A DNA stretch of 62,000 bases, from positions 280,001 through 342,000 of the forward strand of contig JAQGDQ010000109.1 of the NCBI GenBank assembly GCA_030141605.1. The letters run 5' to 3'. The notes under the pieces were generated by a model. That model was not told the origin of the DNA. It worked only from the letters and a program-made list of their open reading frames with translations, and did no database searches. Below are positions 1 through 18,714 of this stretch, piece after piece. Source of the stretch: Tubiluchus corallicola. Its lineage: Eukaryota > Priapulida > Priapulimorpha > Priapulimorphida > Tubiluchidae. The stretch's first letter is position 1, and every line of letters starts with the position of its first letter. Position numbers and translations under genes: made by a program.

Positions 1-350
1 AGGTCGAGAAACGGGAAGGAGAAAGGGCGAAAAGCTTAACCCTGAGAATACGTCACCTTCATCGAAAACTTTTCAATGTCATATACGTGGGTATAAACAT
101 ACCAGTGATTCGAAATAGAATTAAGTACATCGGTGTATTCGTGGAATTAAGGTAATAGATTCGGAGGCCATTATATATTAAGTAAGTTCCACTGGGATTG
201 ACAATTGCTTATCTAAAAAAATAAGCAATCACATACTGCATCTCGTTTTGGGTAATGGCAATAATTAGCGTCTGTACAAGCTGACAACTCACTCGCTCAC
301 TCACTTCAATAATTACACTTTTATACATTCGTTATATCTGAGCAACAAGA

Positions 351-6583
<6,233 letters not shown>

Positions 6584-7041
6584 CGTTCTTCTCCTGCATG
6601 CAAAAGAAGTAGCTTTACGAATAGGTGGAGAAGATTACTCAGCAATCGACAGACTATACAAATTACACTTAATTTTTGATTAGGATGTAAATTATTACTT
6701 ATTTGCGTGAGTAAAATGTATTCTAAAATTAATTAATAAAATACTGTTCAGAGAATGCACATCTTAACGAACGTTAATTTATTGTGCATGCAATAATCAA
6801 CAATCACATTTGTTTGATAGGCCTCAAGTTAACATTTTCGTTGCATTTGCTCTTTAATTTACCAGATTATCTTAACTTTCATGGCAAAAATATCCCACGT
6901 TCAGTTGAGCGTTTATGTAGAATAAATAATAATTAGTCTATACAATATATAAAACTAATTAAATAGAATAGCTGCGCCTCTTTCCGTCCAAGACGCTATC
7001 CAACTGAAGCTTATAAAATCATCGAAAGTTACAAAACTCAC

Positions 7042-7090
7042 CTGTGGAAAAAGCGAAGCTCACAAATTCAGAACTGCGTCAACGAAATCA
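7042..7090 (-). other. Probable 5'-UTR exon of the Gly/Tyr-rich gene
   Basis: A CAG|GTGAGT donor at 7042/7041 lies upstream of the acceptor at 6593 on the same strand. The 5' edge is set only approximately, about 30 bases downstream of the TATA-like box. No start codon of the gene lies in it. Confidence 0.45.
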
Positions 7091-7115
7091 GTGACAGCAG
7101 TTTCACCCAATTCAA

Positions 7116-7125
7116 CTTTTATATC
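7116..7125 (-). promoter_or_regulatory. TATA-box-like element (GATATAAAAG)
   Basis: On the minus strand GATATAAAAG sits about 30 bases ahead of the probable first non-coding exon of the Gly/Tyr-rich gene and about 80 bases ahead of its GTGAGT donor. Spacing is right for a core promoter. The transcription start has not been mapped. Confidence 0.45.
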
Positions 7126-8121
7126 AAGTTTCTAATGTCAATGGCCTAGCGGCGTAGATGTCCGAAAAACCGTGACAATTTTATTAAATATGCATCAACT
7201 TTTGCTCTTTTTGATCGTAACATTCAGTTACCAGCTTGCGCTGATTGGCCTCACTCGAGGATTAGGTCTTTAGGTTAGACATTGTGTCTTGAGGCAACGT
7301 TTATTATAGCGTGTTGTAACTCTTACTTGGTCGTTAAATACACTTTCTATAAAACGCCAAGCACTTGTTGGTCTGTAGGATAGAATATTTAGCCCAAGGA
7401 AGTACATACGTTGACAGCAAGCTCTTTTGTTCTTTTCTGTTTTTGTTATTTTGTTCGAGTATGAAGTCTTGGTTTTATTTTATGTTTGCTGTTTGTCGGA
7501 AAACAAGACGTGGGTGCCCCCCCCCGTGGGGTCCTCCATGAACGTACGTAATCGAGAAAAGGCAAACCAGGGCTTTTAGATACAACAGCTGCTAAGGGAA
7601 TCATTTACCGCTATTGCTGATGTAGCATTACGCGGAATGTGCCTGCTCTGGCGGCTTGGTAGCTTGGTGCCAGTTTGTACGGGGACATCTTTAAATATTG
7701 TCATAAAGCAATTTGTTAAATTCACGTGAAGAAGGTTTTGGCCGTACAGAACGGGCCATCAACAGTATTTAACATATCACAAAGAGAAAGAGCAAATAAG
7801 CCCACAGTTAACAATAAAACAAAAGTTTTAAAATTATCGTACGGTACATGTTTGACGGCAGCTGTTAATAAGGCAGTCAATGAAGTGACATAACAAAAAG
7901 TTATTTAATTTCAACTCTGTTTGCCAGCGATTGTTCCGCTTAAATTAATTTTGATAAACAGAAAAGAGAAGTATTTTATTTAAATTTCAATAAGATGAAG
8001 AATGTCATCAAAGTAACAAGACAAAAAATAAACTTTGTAGAAATATTAGCAAATCGCTTCACCTCCCTGTATTCGTCAATAACATTAAAGCTACAAAATT
8101 GTACATTGATTGCAATAAAGA

Positions 8122-8273
<152 letters not shown>

Positions 8274-9678
8274 TTAAAATTCCTTATTTTATTTCGTTTC
8301 AAAATTTTTTTATATTTTGCTGGTTATTGATTTTATAAAACTAGCCGGGAAAATAACGTCTGGGTTGTTTTCTCTGTCGTACTGGCTTTGGCCATTTATT
8401 TTATTGAGACAGAATATATAATACTGTATATAAGCCACATGAATGTGGATAAGGCACATCTGGTAGGACATTTCTTTAATAATATACTAGCTTTTGGCTT
8501 TGCCACAACTATTTCTATTAAGTATGCCTGGTCGTAAGTCCTGAATCCCCGTTTGCAAAATCCGAAGTGCATAAAAACATTTAATAAAGGAACATTTTGT
8601 GAATTTACTGCCTTGATTCGTTTATACACTTGATGTAATAGAGAGATTTCCCAAGACCATTTAATTGGCGAAGGAGTGTATTCTAGAAAGTCCCCTTCTA
8701 TTTTTTGTACTCTTTACTTGATCATATTTTAATTTCTGTGAAAAACGACCAGCAAACCACGTCAATCACATGTTACTTTTTGGTTTGTGGTTACTTTCTT
8801 CACAGTTGATCTGCACCGAAAAAACGCACACTTCTTCACTTCTTATGAAGCAAATTTACTAATTGTTTAAATGTTTAGTGTTTACGTAGGTTGACCTTTT
8901 ACCAAAGCGTGTAAATTTTACATAAAACATAATACTGCGTGTGCATCATACAAAATTTAATATAAGTAACATTGGCAGAAGGAAACTTACAGTGACCCAA
9001 TTATGCGACGTCAAAGTGCAAGTAGCCTTGAGCAAACATGTATAATATAGTGAAAAAATTAAATAGAAATTGAAAACGCACTATACAGTTTTATATTCTA
9101 ATTTATGACGTTTGCTTAACTTTGCTTAAAAACTCCCGTGCGGTTGCTTTAGAGACAACTGACTACTTTTCATTCCTGATTTTGTCAGTGATTTAGCCGT
9201 TTAGGTTATACCTGCTCTACAAAACTTCATTGTCGTTGTTAAGAACATTTTTATTCTCACTAATATCACCGTCTTTAATACCTAGTGTCATCGTTCGCCA
9301 ATGTTTTAATGCTTTAAAACAGGACATTGCCATCGTCGTGATTAATGTTATGTCAATGTATGTCAACTTACAAACTGTTACGTATGTGATTTGTATAGGA
9401 TGAGTGTAGCACATTGCTTTGCACTGATAACTTGAAATTCTATTAGCTATTGGGTGCACCTTTGTCCGTGTAAAATTGCTTCATATCGATTATCCTTTGC
9501 CTTTCCATTACCATCCTTCCTTTCCTTCCCTTTTTCATATCCGACCCTTTTGTTTTTGTTTTTTCCTTTTTTTCTTACGAGGTGGCCTTGGCGAAATGCG
9601 GCGGTAATGCCCGCCAAGGTCTCCTCACTTTAATTTGTTATTAATTATTATTAGTTACTTTGTGATGTATATATATAT

Positions 9679-9775
9679 AAGTTTCAAGTTTTAAGTATAT
9701 TTATTATAAATGGACATTAGTATTCCCGGATTACTAATGTCCATTTATAATAAATATACTTAAAACTTGAAACTT
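9679..9775. repeat. Long inverted repeat (44-bp perfect arms)
   Basis: 9679-9722 and 9732-9775 are exact reverse complements over 44 bases with a 9-base centre that itself half-pairs (TCC..GGA). A transcript would form a very stable hairpin. GC-rich flanks at about 9583-9625 and 9781-9812 share GGTAATGC-type blocks in opposite orientation, suggesting a head-to-head duplicated or foldback element. Confidence 0.9.
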
Positions 9776-10480
9776 TTTAACTGCCGCGGTGCCACCGCCA
9801 GCATTACCACTAAGGAGAATAATTAAACACTGAGCGAGCAAAGGTTTAAGTTAAGCAACGTCAAGCCTGACCAATGACTAACAGAAAAACTGATTCTGTG
9901 TATTTTCATTTGCTATGTTGCTGCTAATACTTACCTAATCGTAGAAGCATGTGTACGTATGGATCCACTGCTGATTTAGTTACTTGTCTTAGAAACATAA
10001 AGACACACATAATTTGCCCCTTCATAATGAGACGAATTCTAAATAATCCATTCACAATCATCTATATCACGTACACCCTGTATTTGAGTGGTGGCATGTG
10101 GAGTATCGGTGAATGAATAAAATATGGTCAGGTGACCTTCAACTCAACTGAATTGAATTGAAATAATTAAAATTTATTTATCTCATTCAGATTACAAAAC
10201 TTAATACACAATATTCACATCATTTCTTCAATTAAAATAATATCGTCTTAGGCTATGGAACTTTAAAAAACGTTTCAAGAAAACAACGAAAAAAGAGGCT
10301 TGGAGTTGAGGTTTTTCCCAAACTTTGGGAGGACTTTCCCAAAAGCCTGCCAAGTTTTTTACAAAAAACCTCTACGATTAGGTGTTGAAAGTCATTTTTC
10401 GGCCTATGGCAACAACCTTACGGTTATTATTAAAGTGTCTGGATTATCCTCACAATAGACTAACATAGTAGGTATAGGTG

Positions 10481-10486
10481 TTTATT
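10481..10486 (-). terminator. Poly(A) signal AATAAA for the galaxin-like gene
   Basis: AATAAA on the minus strand about 155 bases past the TAA at 10641. First canonical signal after the stop. Confidence 0.45.
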
Positions 10487-10640
10487 TTTTTCTGGTAACA
10501 GCCTAAGAGACCAACCGCTTATTACAATATAAGATTACACTCGTCTAGACCAAATAAAGAAAAAAGGCATAAAGGCGCAGCATCATCGCAAGGATGGTCT
10601 TTCACCACCTTTTTTAAATTGTGTTTCAGTGTGTAGATCT

Positions 10641-10694
10641 TTACTTAAACTGCCAATGTTGATTTTTATTCTTCAACACTCCATTATCACAAAA
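10641..10694 (-). CDS. Last coding exon of the galaxin-like gene
   Basis: Seventeen codons and a TAA behind a long pyrimidine tract and CAG acceptor. FCDNGVL aligns with the VCCNGVI of the preceding repeat, so it closes the array in frame with one cysteine replaced by Asp. Chosen over a weaker alternative at 11108-11146. Confidence 0.65.
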   Translation of the reverse strand, partial: FCDNGVLKNKNQHWQFK

Positions 10695-12309
10695 CTGAAA
10701 AAGAAAACAACAGATCAGCTCAAACAAAAAGTACTGTTGGTGAAGAGTTTTAGTAATGTTGCTTCCAAATTATAGTCATATCTATAATTTATCTGTAGTC
10801 TAATATTATCTACTAAAAGTATATATTATCACAACATATAGCCGTAGTTTTTTAAGTGTTTTGTGTAGCTTCAGAGTGGATGTAAAATGCATCCTTTACA
10901 AATGCCGAATACATATCAATGTTATGGGTTACATTATTATTACACTTTCTTTTCCTGTGTACGTAGGATCACTCAATTTGGTAAATGACCACTTTGATTG
11001 GCCTTAAAATGACTAAGAAAAGCGTAAATCTAATTAGGTTGAAATACAGATTGACAATCAGACATGTAGCAGTTCTTTATTGATCATCATGCAAACGGTA
11101 ACTGCTGTTATAAACTTTGAAGAAGTAGGGACTTGTGAACTGTGACCTGAGAAAATTTAACTCATTTTGTTTTTGATATAGGCTTACAATTTGCTATTTT
11201 CAACCCATTTTTCTCATTTAAGAAATGCATTACATCACACATGTGAGACAATTTTCATTTAAACTCACAAAAAAGAACACATTTGATGTCAACATTAATT
11301 TGAATTTGAAACAATGTACCTTTTCCTGTGGATCGTAAGCTATATCATGGCAGCAAAAAGATCCATATCCTATGACGCCATTGCAGCATACTTGTCTGGC
11401 TGAGGTGAAAGCTAAATCATTGCAACATTTAGTCGTGCCAACATCATAGTTTTCAAATAGGTTGCCCAAACAGCAGACAGACTTGCTGGTCTTGTAAGGC
11501 TCCCCTTTACAACAGGCATCCCCATATCCAAGAGTCGGCGCCCCCCAGTGAGATTTGCAACAAATCTGTGGAATTAACCAAATAATCTGTATAAACACAT
11601 GAAAAGCGTTACGCTATGATGATGACTATCTACGACGACGACAATGATGATGATGATGATGATGGTGATGTTGATGATGATGATCATGATGATGATCATG
11701 ATGCTGATCAATCTAATAAAATAAAAAAATGAAAGGCTTTTTAAAAATAGTTGAAGAGTTGCCTTACAAAAGTCTCCTGTGCAAAACGTTCAATAAGAGA
11801 AATCAGTACATTATTTTACAGATTATACTTAATATATGTTTACTGTAATGAAGTCATTGTAATAGTTTATATTACATATTGCTAGGTACATTCAGAATAT
11901 TAAGAAAAATTCTAGGCAATATGGTACAAAGCTGAATCGTCAATCCAGAAGGTTTTTAAATTTGCATCTAAGCTGAAACCATTTAAGTCTATGACAACAT
12001 CCCATAACAGTATTAGGTTAAAGGCTTACCTGCGACCCAGGGAAGTAAGCCTCGTGTCCACAACACTTGGTACCGTCTCCCACATGGCCTTCACAGCATG
12101 ACTGGCGATAGGGATTAAAAGCGTGGTGACCACAGCACTTATCAGCTTTGTCGCTTTTGTCAATCTTATTTCCTTGGCAGCATAGAGTTTTGGAAGCATC
12201 ATAAGGCCATCCGGCGCAGCATCCTTGTCCAGTTCCTAATCGACCATCACAGCACACCTAAGTTTGCATCATAAATATTAGTAAAAGATTACTTCTAATG
12301 AAATGTGCG

Positions 12310-12355
<46 letters not shown>

Positions 12356-14999
12356 CAGTCATTTTGTACAATGATGTCAGAATGGTATAAGTGAATTTAT
12401 CTTGCTTGAATCGATTATAACTTTAATAACATTTGAAACATTAGAAAATTATTATATCTATTTAGAGGACAAGATCATAAACACTAATTACAAGAGCGAC
12501 GTTTGACGTCATAATAATTTAGAGATAATATGTGAGACTTTAGCTATATTTTCGGCGATTTAAACCGCCTCCCCTCATGCTTCATCATCACTTTTATGAT
12601 TGTTTACCTGCTGTCCGTTTTTAATATTGGCGCAGATGATTTGTCAACAACAACTTTTCCGTGCATTTTCAGCTTCCGTTACTCATTTTCAGAGTAACAG
12701 AAACAGATGGCAAACTATTTTCTTCAGACACTTCTAATGTTGCTTATAGGATATATACAGTATCTAGATACTTTTATTATTTAAACATTTTTCCCAGATC
12801 ATCTTGGTGCCTTGCCTGTCTATGAAGGTGACAGGACACACTTCCGCTAGTCCACCCTTCGTCAATTTCCCCCCGTTAAGACGTATTAAATCTTACCGCA
12901 TGTTTAGGATTGTATGCCGTGTTAGCGCAACACTTGAATTTAGATTTCGAGTAAACTTTTCCTCCACAGCAGATCTGCTTACTTTGCCAGAAAGCCACTG
13001 TTCCACAGCATTTATCCCCGGCTCCTATCTTTCCTTTGCAACATACCTGTAAAAGAAATTCGTTGTTTTGTAAACGCCATCGAACTATTAAAACTTTTCC
13101 AATAATAAAACAAGGACTTTCTGTTAAAATCGAGTAGAACCCTTGTCAAGCTTGTTGTTATTGCAGTTGCCATTGAGGATACCAACTCTGAAACATTTTT
13201 TTATTTTAACAAAGACAACTCGTCGTGAAAGTAATATTTCCGAAACACTCACCCGTCTTTTTGTACAGACTGGTGCAATTCGCGATAAAAATAAATACTT
13301 TAGATAATTATTTAAAAATCATGTTTTTTCTCCGATATTTGTTTATATTTGTCTAGGTGAGTATGTATTACATTTTTTATCATAAATACAATGAAAGAGT
13401 GCAAAATGGTATGCATTATGGAAAAAATAGTGTGACGGTTAGGCAGAAGACGGGTTCAGTATTCATAAACAATCGCATCGGGCATGATGGAATAATCAAA
13501 CATGGTTTTGAAACGGCAACGCAAGGTTTTTCGCCTCGGCGACAAATTGCACGCCTGCTGGCGTAAAGGCGCCTTTTGATGAGCTGAAGCCAGTAGCATA
13601 ACAGACAATTGGCCACGAGACATAAGTAAAAAGAACCACAGTCAAAATGGGTCCTATTTCGTGCTGTCTCCCCAGTTGCATGTTAAATCGGTTAACAGAT
13701 TCGAGCTATGTGGGATGTCCACTTTACAGAAATTTGGCATTTTGAGTGCTTGGGAATGGCCTACAGTGACTGGGCTATTGAAAATTATTGCACCCTCCAA
13801 AAAAACTTAACGAAAATTTAGACGATTTTGTCAACTAATATTAAACTAAAGCATTACCTGGACAAACAGAAATGTTTGTTGTTTCTCAGTACCCTCACAT
13901 ACGAAGGTTTGTAAAGTCAGCACACGTTACGTTAATGCCTATGGCCTAACACCCTCAACAATAACCTCAGTATATTAGGAGTTCCAAGATTAAAAAAAAA
14001 CCAAGGTGATGGACGTGAAAGTTGTGTTTATTCACTTTACATTTTCCATGATCCTGCTGGGGTAACATTACAAAATTAGAAATTAAATACAAAATTTTTG
14101 TAAAGCTACTAATTATGTTAAAAGTATAAAGACATTGAAATGGTACGCTATTTTTGCGTCAGCTTATTAACAGTGATATTTAACATGGTACAAACTTTGT
14201 TTGAGCCCCTGTTAAATGGAACATCTCCACAACAGGCCGAGCTTTTGCTTCTTTGTCCTACGTTTCCATTGCAGCAGATTTGTGCTTGGGGATTGTAGGA
14301 TTTTGTGCCACAGCATGACCTGCCATGATCTCTGTCGTACAAATTCCAGCCACAGCAAAGTTGAACTGACGGATCATAGTGAACAAATCCACATTTAGCG
14401 TCATGTCTAGCGTCCCAATCTTTATCATAATTAATACAAAAAAGAAGTAGATAAGCCGTAAAATATAAGACAGCCTATTGTGTTTTATGTATTTTGTTAC
14501 CGTTTCATTATTTTTATACAATTAAGTAAATATAAACAACGAATTAATTTCACCTATTAAAATATTAGTATGATGCATGTGCACCATTCCAAAACAAAAC
14601 ATTTAAATGCAGAAAACACAAGTAAGTAAACAAGACGCAAATAAATAAGCTAACAAAGAAACTGGAAAGCAAACAAACCGACAGATTAACAGAACGACAT
14701 GCAAATAGGCAGCCAACAAGACAAAGAGGCAGATAGACAGACGAACAAACAGACAAACAGTAAAACAAACAAATTAACATATAATTATAAATTAAAATAA
14801 CTAGAGAAAAAAACGATTCCAAGGCGAAGACAGTAAGAGAATAAGGAAGATCTTTCAATCTTAGAAATAAAAATTGTATTAGACCAAGCATTAAACTATG
14901 TCATTTTTATCTCGTACAGAAAAAAATATACGACTTACCGTCATGCGAGTGTACCACCATAATGCACAGGAAAAACCACCATAAACTCCACGGCCCCAT
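10641..14999 (-). CDS. Galaxin-like double-cysteine secreted protein, six exons
   Basis: CDS is join(14999..14939, 14419..14196, 13046..12897, 12257..12030, 11565..11320, 10694..10641), 320 aa; all phases agree. Exon 1 is a signal peptide (MGPWSLWWFFLCIMVVHSHD). The rest is about 20 CC pairs spaced in the galaxin manner, for example CCGTKSYNPQAQICCNG, CCGHHAFNPYRQSCCEG and CCNDLAFTSARQVCCNG. Length and repeat style match coral galaxin, a skeletal organic-matrix protein, but galaxin-like proteins also occur in animals without skeletons, so mineralisation is not implied. Introns 2-4 are all phase 0 and each cuts right before a V/I-CC. The last exon (FCDNGVLKNKNQHWQFK) follows a strong TTTTCTTTTTCAG acceptor and ends the final repeat. 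The exon 2 donor (AAA|GTTTGT) is the weakest call. Confidence 0.85.
11636..11705. repeat. (GAT)n-type imperfect triplet repeat
   Basis: GAC/GAT/GGT triplets inside the fourth intron of the galaxin-like gene. Non-coding. Confidence 0.8.
12312..12353. repeat. (CT)n dinucleotide microsatellite
   Basis: About 20 CT units in the third intron of the galaxin-like gene, just upstream (in the transcript sense) of the exon at 12257. On the transcript strand it reads as GA. Confidence 0.95.
14939..14999 (-). CDS. Signal-peptide exon of the galaxin-like gene
   Basis: Twenty codons plus one base, ending ACG|GTAAGT (phase 1). The sequence WSLWWFFLCIMVV is strongly hydrophobic. It joins to an exon starting at 14419 (ATAAAG|ATTGGG) to give HDDWDARHDAKCG. 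Confidence 0.8.
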
Positions 15000-15966
15000 G
15001 ATGATGAGTTGCAGACTCTTAGATGCAATGACACTTTGTATTGTACCAGGTACTACTGATCTACATATTTTCCGCACTTTGGATTAGGACGAAGCATCCT
15101 ATTCCACAGGATACGATTCCTGTCCTTTACAGGAACCACGTGAGAGGAGTGGAGCTGTGCAGCAAGATATAGGCAATTGTAATCTGTCCATATCTTTTCT
15201 CAACGGTGTACAAATTTGCTTCAACTAAGTCAAATTATTTTCAAAAACAAAACATAAAAATTAATTACAAACAGTTTCGCTTCGCGCTTTATTTTACTAT
15301 CTTTATAAATTTTTCAACGTCGCCGTAGCGATAGAAACTTTAGTGCAAAATCCACCAAAAGTTTTTAAGATCATCTGAGAAACGCTCCTGTATAGCGAAC
15401 AAATTACTCAAAGAAAGTTTTCTATTTTAATAAGCTTACAATTCGCATTCTTAGGTAAAATGGGAAAATGCAATAACACTGGCTAATGTCGCACAATGAT
15501 GGTACAAACCCACAATTATTTAAAGTTGGAACCAAACTCAAACGGGACCTCCGACTTACAGGGCCGCCGCTAGAACAACTAGGTCACCCGTTTCCCGGTT
15601 ATCATGACAGTCCAAAATTCATCCCTTATAGCTGGCCAACCACTTCAGCATTTCCAACATTAGATTGCTCACACTAGAGTGATTCTAATTAATATAGCTA
15701 GACACACCGTTGTGCAATAATCTTCACGGTTTACAAAATTATAAAGTAGCATAGACGTTTTGTTTGTTTATTAATAAAGAAGGGAAAAAAGCAGCGTCTG
15801 TACTGCTATGCTATTTTAGTAAGCTCATTGTCCGATGTCAAAAGCATTAATGACGTTTGCTTGTTTTCGTACGAGTTTCTTCGACTAGTATTTGGTAATA
15901 ATGCTACGGCCGCTACACATGGCTCATGCAGAAGCAGCTCTTCTGGTTGTTTCTATGCCCTTAATA

Positions 15967-16182
15967 TTACCCGCACAATTTACGAATGAAACCGGCCCGG
16001 CATCGCAAAGCCAAGTGCACACCATGACTACCCATATCATTTGAAATGTTATTAGGTCCCATTGACTCCTTATACCTTTCGCTACCGTAGCTTGTCCGTC
16101 CCTCGTCCCTCAACAATTTGAGTAAGCCAACTATACGTGACCCTCTTAAGTAGACTGGTGAGTTTGGAGTGACGCTTTTACT
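15967..16182 (-). CDS. Candidate last exon of a small secreted peptide precursor
   Basis: The frame opens after a strong acceptor (TTTCTTTTGATTGTCATC...CACCCAG|ACC, phase 0) and runs 71 codons to a TAA. AATAAA-type signals lie near 15770. The product is basic, has no domain I recognise, and ends LRCRAGFIRKLCG: two cysteines eight residues apart followed by a C-terminal Gly, which could be an amide donor. No dibasic pair other than the internal RK is seen. No signal-peptide exon was found upstream (16.2-18.5 kb), so this may be a fragment or chance. It is visibly more GC-rich than its surroundings. Confidence 0.3.
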   Translation of the reverse strand, partial: SKSVTPNSPVYLRGSRIVGLLKLLRDEGRTSYGSERYKESMGPNNISNDMGSHGVHLALRCRAGFIRKLCG

Positions 16183-16183
16183 T

Positions 16184-18530
16184 GAGTGCTTGTTGGTCTG
16201 GGTGAAGATGACAATCAAAAGAAAGATCGAGAAGGCATAAACAGAATAGTAACAAACGTATTAAAATCGCTCTAGCTGCACATGGTGGGATATTGGGGGA
16301 ATCTGACTCAGTTTCGTTACAAGGAATTATTGACCTGTCACTTAGCGACAACTCAACATAGACAACAACGCCCCGAACCCCAAGGAGGGGCTATTAGTGA
16401 CCGATTACTGATCATGTAACAATTATTACAGCAGGTCATTTGACCCATTTCGTTTTTATACCCGACTTTTCGCGATTAGAACAAGGCGATTATAGTATAA
16501 CAGAAGCAGATTTTGTTCTGCCAAATGTAGGGTGCAGATGTGTAGAACCAGGTAATAATTTTTTTGGGTACTGGCTTGCAGCAACGTTGGCATCAAAGGT
16601 TACAGGAATCGGAAAAATTGCCAAATGCAGCTGTGAAAACTAGCATATAATACGATTACTGGAGAATGTAAATGAAGAATTAATGTTTCTGAACCAAAAT
16701 TAAACGTCAAAAACTTTTGACCTTGATTTTTCAAGCTTATTAATTTTCAAGCCAAATTCTGACCTAAAAAACATTTGACCTTGCGTTTAAATATGAAAAA
16801 CATGGAACTACCACATATTAATACCCTACCAAAAACGTGCTTCTAATACAGAACATTTCACGATACTAAGAGGTGATTGGTAACTGATTGACTGCTAATT
16901 CACTGTTGGAACATAAAACCGATGCGAATGGTTGCTTATCAAAACTTAGGCAGATCCAATATAATCGAATGTTTGGATATTTTGGTAATTTATTGGTGGA
17001 TTACTGATCACGCTACAATTATAATGGCATGTTAATTTCGTAAAATTCCTCCATCGATTCTATCGAATAGTTACGGTACTAAAACGAAAACCATTTTTTC
17101 GTTCTTCAAATATAGATAATCGCGGAACAGATTTTCTCGAAAGAATTGCAAAACAAATGCTTTTTGTTTTTCTTTTCTGAATCTGTATATTACGCAGTAG
17201 TACTGAAAAATTCGCCTTATAAATTGGCCTTGTGAAAATTTTTTTAGGGCCGATTGAACTTTTGGCTCGGATGAGCAGTTGAAAATTAGGAGGTAAGTTA
17301 CAAATTGATTTATTTTGCATTGTTTCTGTTATATCGCACTTGACATATTGTCATATTAGAAACTTGACATATTGTCGGTTTAACAATAATAAGATAAAAT
17401 CTTAAAGAATTCCACAATTTCCTAAAACCACCATTGATTGAAAATCCGGTCAAATTGGGGCAAATATGAATATCGTCATTTATACTACAAACGGTATAGT
17501 CAGTGAGCTAGATTTCCACAATTTAGTCAACAATTCTATTGGTGGAGACAATTTTTTCAATGCAGGAGTCCACCAGGATGAAAAACTGCACGTATCAGAG
17601 TGTTAGAAGTGCCTAGTGGGCCGTCCCATGACACAGCTTTGTGGGTGGTACTGACCCATTTGTGGATTCACATTCAGAAAACTATGTTTGTACAAATTTA
17701 TGCGTTTCAAGGATGAGGCTACACAGTACTTTAGCCACGCTGTAGAACATGACGCAATGAAGAGGAAGAAGAATCAGTCAGTTTATGGCAGCCGGCTCTA
17801 TTATCAGTTGCGGTTGCTTGATAAGTGCATTTGTACACACATTTCTCTTCTCATAATAATTGCAATATTTTTCATTATTGGAAGTTTCAGACGGATTTGT
17901 GCAAGAAAATATTGATATCTTGGTTTGGCAACTGAAGCATGCAAAGAACATTTATTAATGTTTCTCTTATAGCTGCTATTACATAGTTTGCTAAAGTAAA
18001 TAAACTTCACATTGGTTTCCGGATATAACTCTCATTTTCCGCTGTTATAAACTTGAACAAATGTGCGATTTATAAAAACCGTGTCCCTGTGTCATAGAAC
18101 ACGATGCAAAGTTATTTATCAAAGTAAGTGTCAAGAAGCAGGAGCCGTGGTTTGTGTTCAGACATTTTCAGTATTATTCTTCTTACGGACATCTCGTTTC
18201 ATAGGAATATAGAAGTTCGGTAAAATTTATCAGCTATTGAAAATTGACTTAAATGGATTGTTTACTTGTTGTACTGCATCAACTCGGCCATCCGCGTCCT
18301 TTATCCACTGGTCTTAGTTTCGAAAGTGTAGCTCCTGTAGGCTTCAAAATTCTTTGGAAATAAATACAGTGGAACGGTTCGTACCTATAAATGTTTCTAT
18401 ACGTGTGTATGACACATTTAATCTATATTATGTAAACTACATAAATTCAAATTTGCGACATTGCTTGTTAATACTGTACAAACGCCATTTAAAAAAGCTA
18501 TAGTTATTTTAAAAACGCCCGGGTGCGATA
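16184..18530. other. Intergenic region, no gene seen
   Basis: Short open frames only. A 25-base near-copy (GATTACTGATCA(C/T)G..ACAATTAT) occurs at about 16403 and again at about 16999, suggesting an old duplication. No RNA gene recognised. Confidence 0.5.
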
Positions 18531-18714
18531 TTTATTTAAATTTACATCAAATCTCTGCTGTTGGTAAAAATTGATAACTGATCGCAAGTCGATTAGACAA
18601 CTGTTTTAATATCTTCATTGTCGTCAACAACATCGTCTTCATTTTCGTCATCAACGGCATCGTCGTCATCGTCATCATCAATCATACCATTATTATTGTA
18701 GTTATTATCAGAAA

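Noticed and set aside
11108-11146. Alternative galaxin last exon (VTVHKSLLLQSL) with a nearby AATAAA at 11076
   Set aside because: It also fits in phase 0, but its acceptor is weaker and the product leaves the repeat pattern, whereas the exon at 10694 continues it (FCDNGV). It could still be an alternative 3' end.
13416-13681. Open frames on both strands around 13.4-13.7 kb
   Set aside because: Within a galaxin intron, without splice partners. They look like an unidentified repeat but no family motif is visible.
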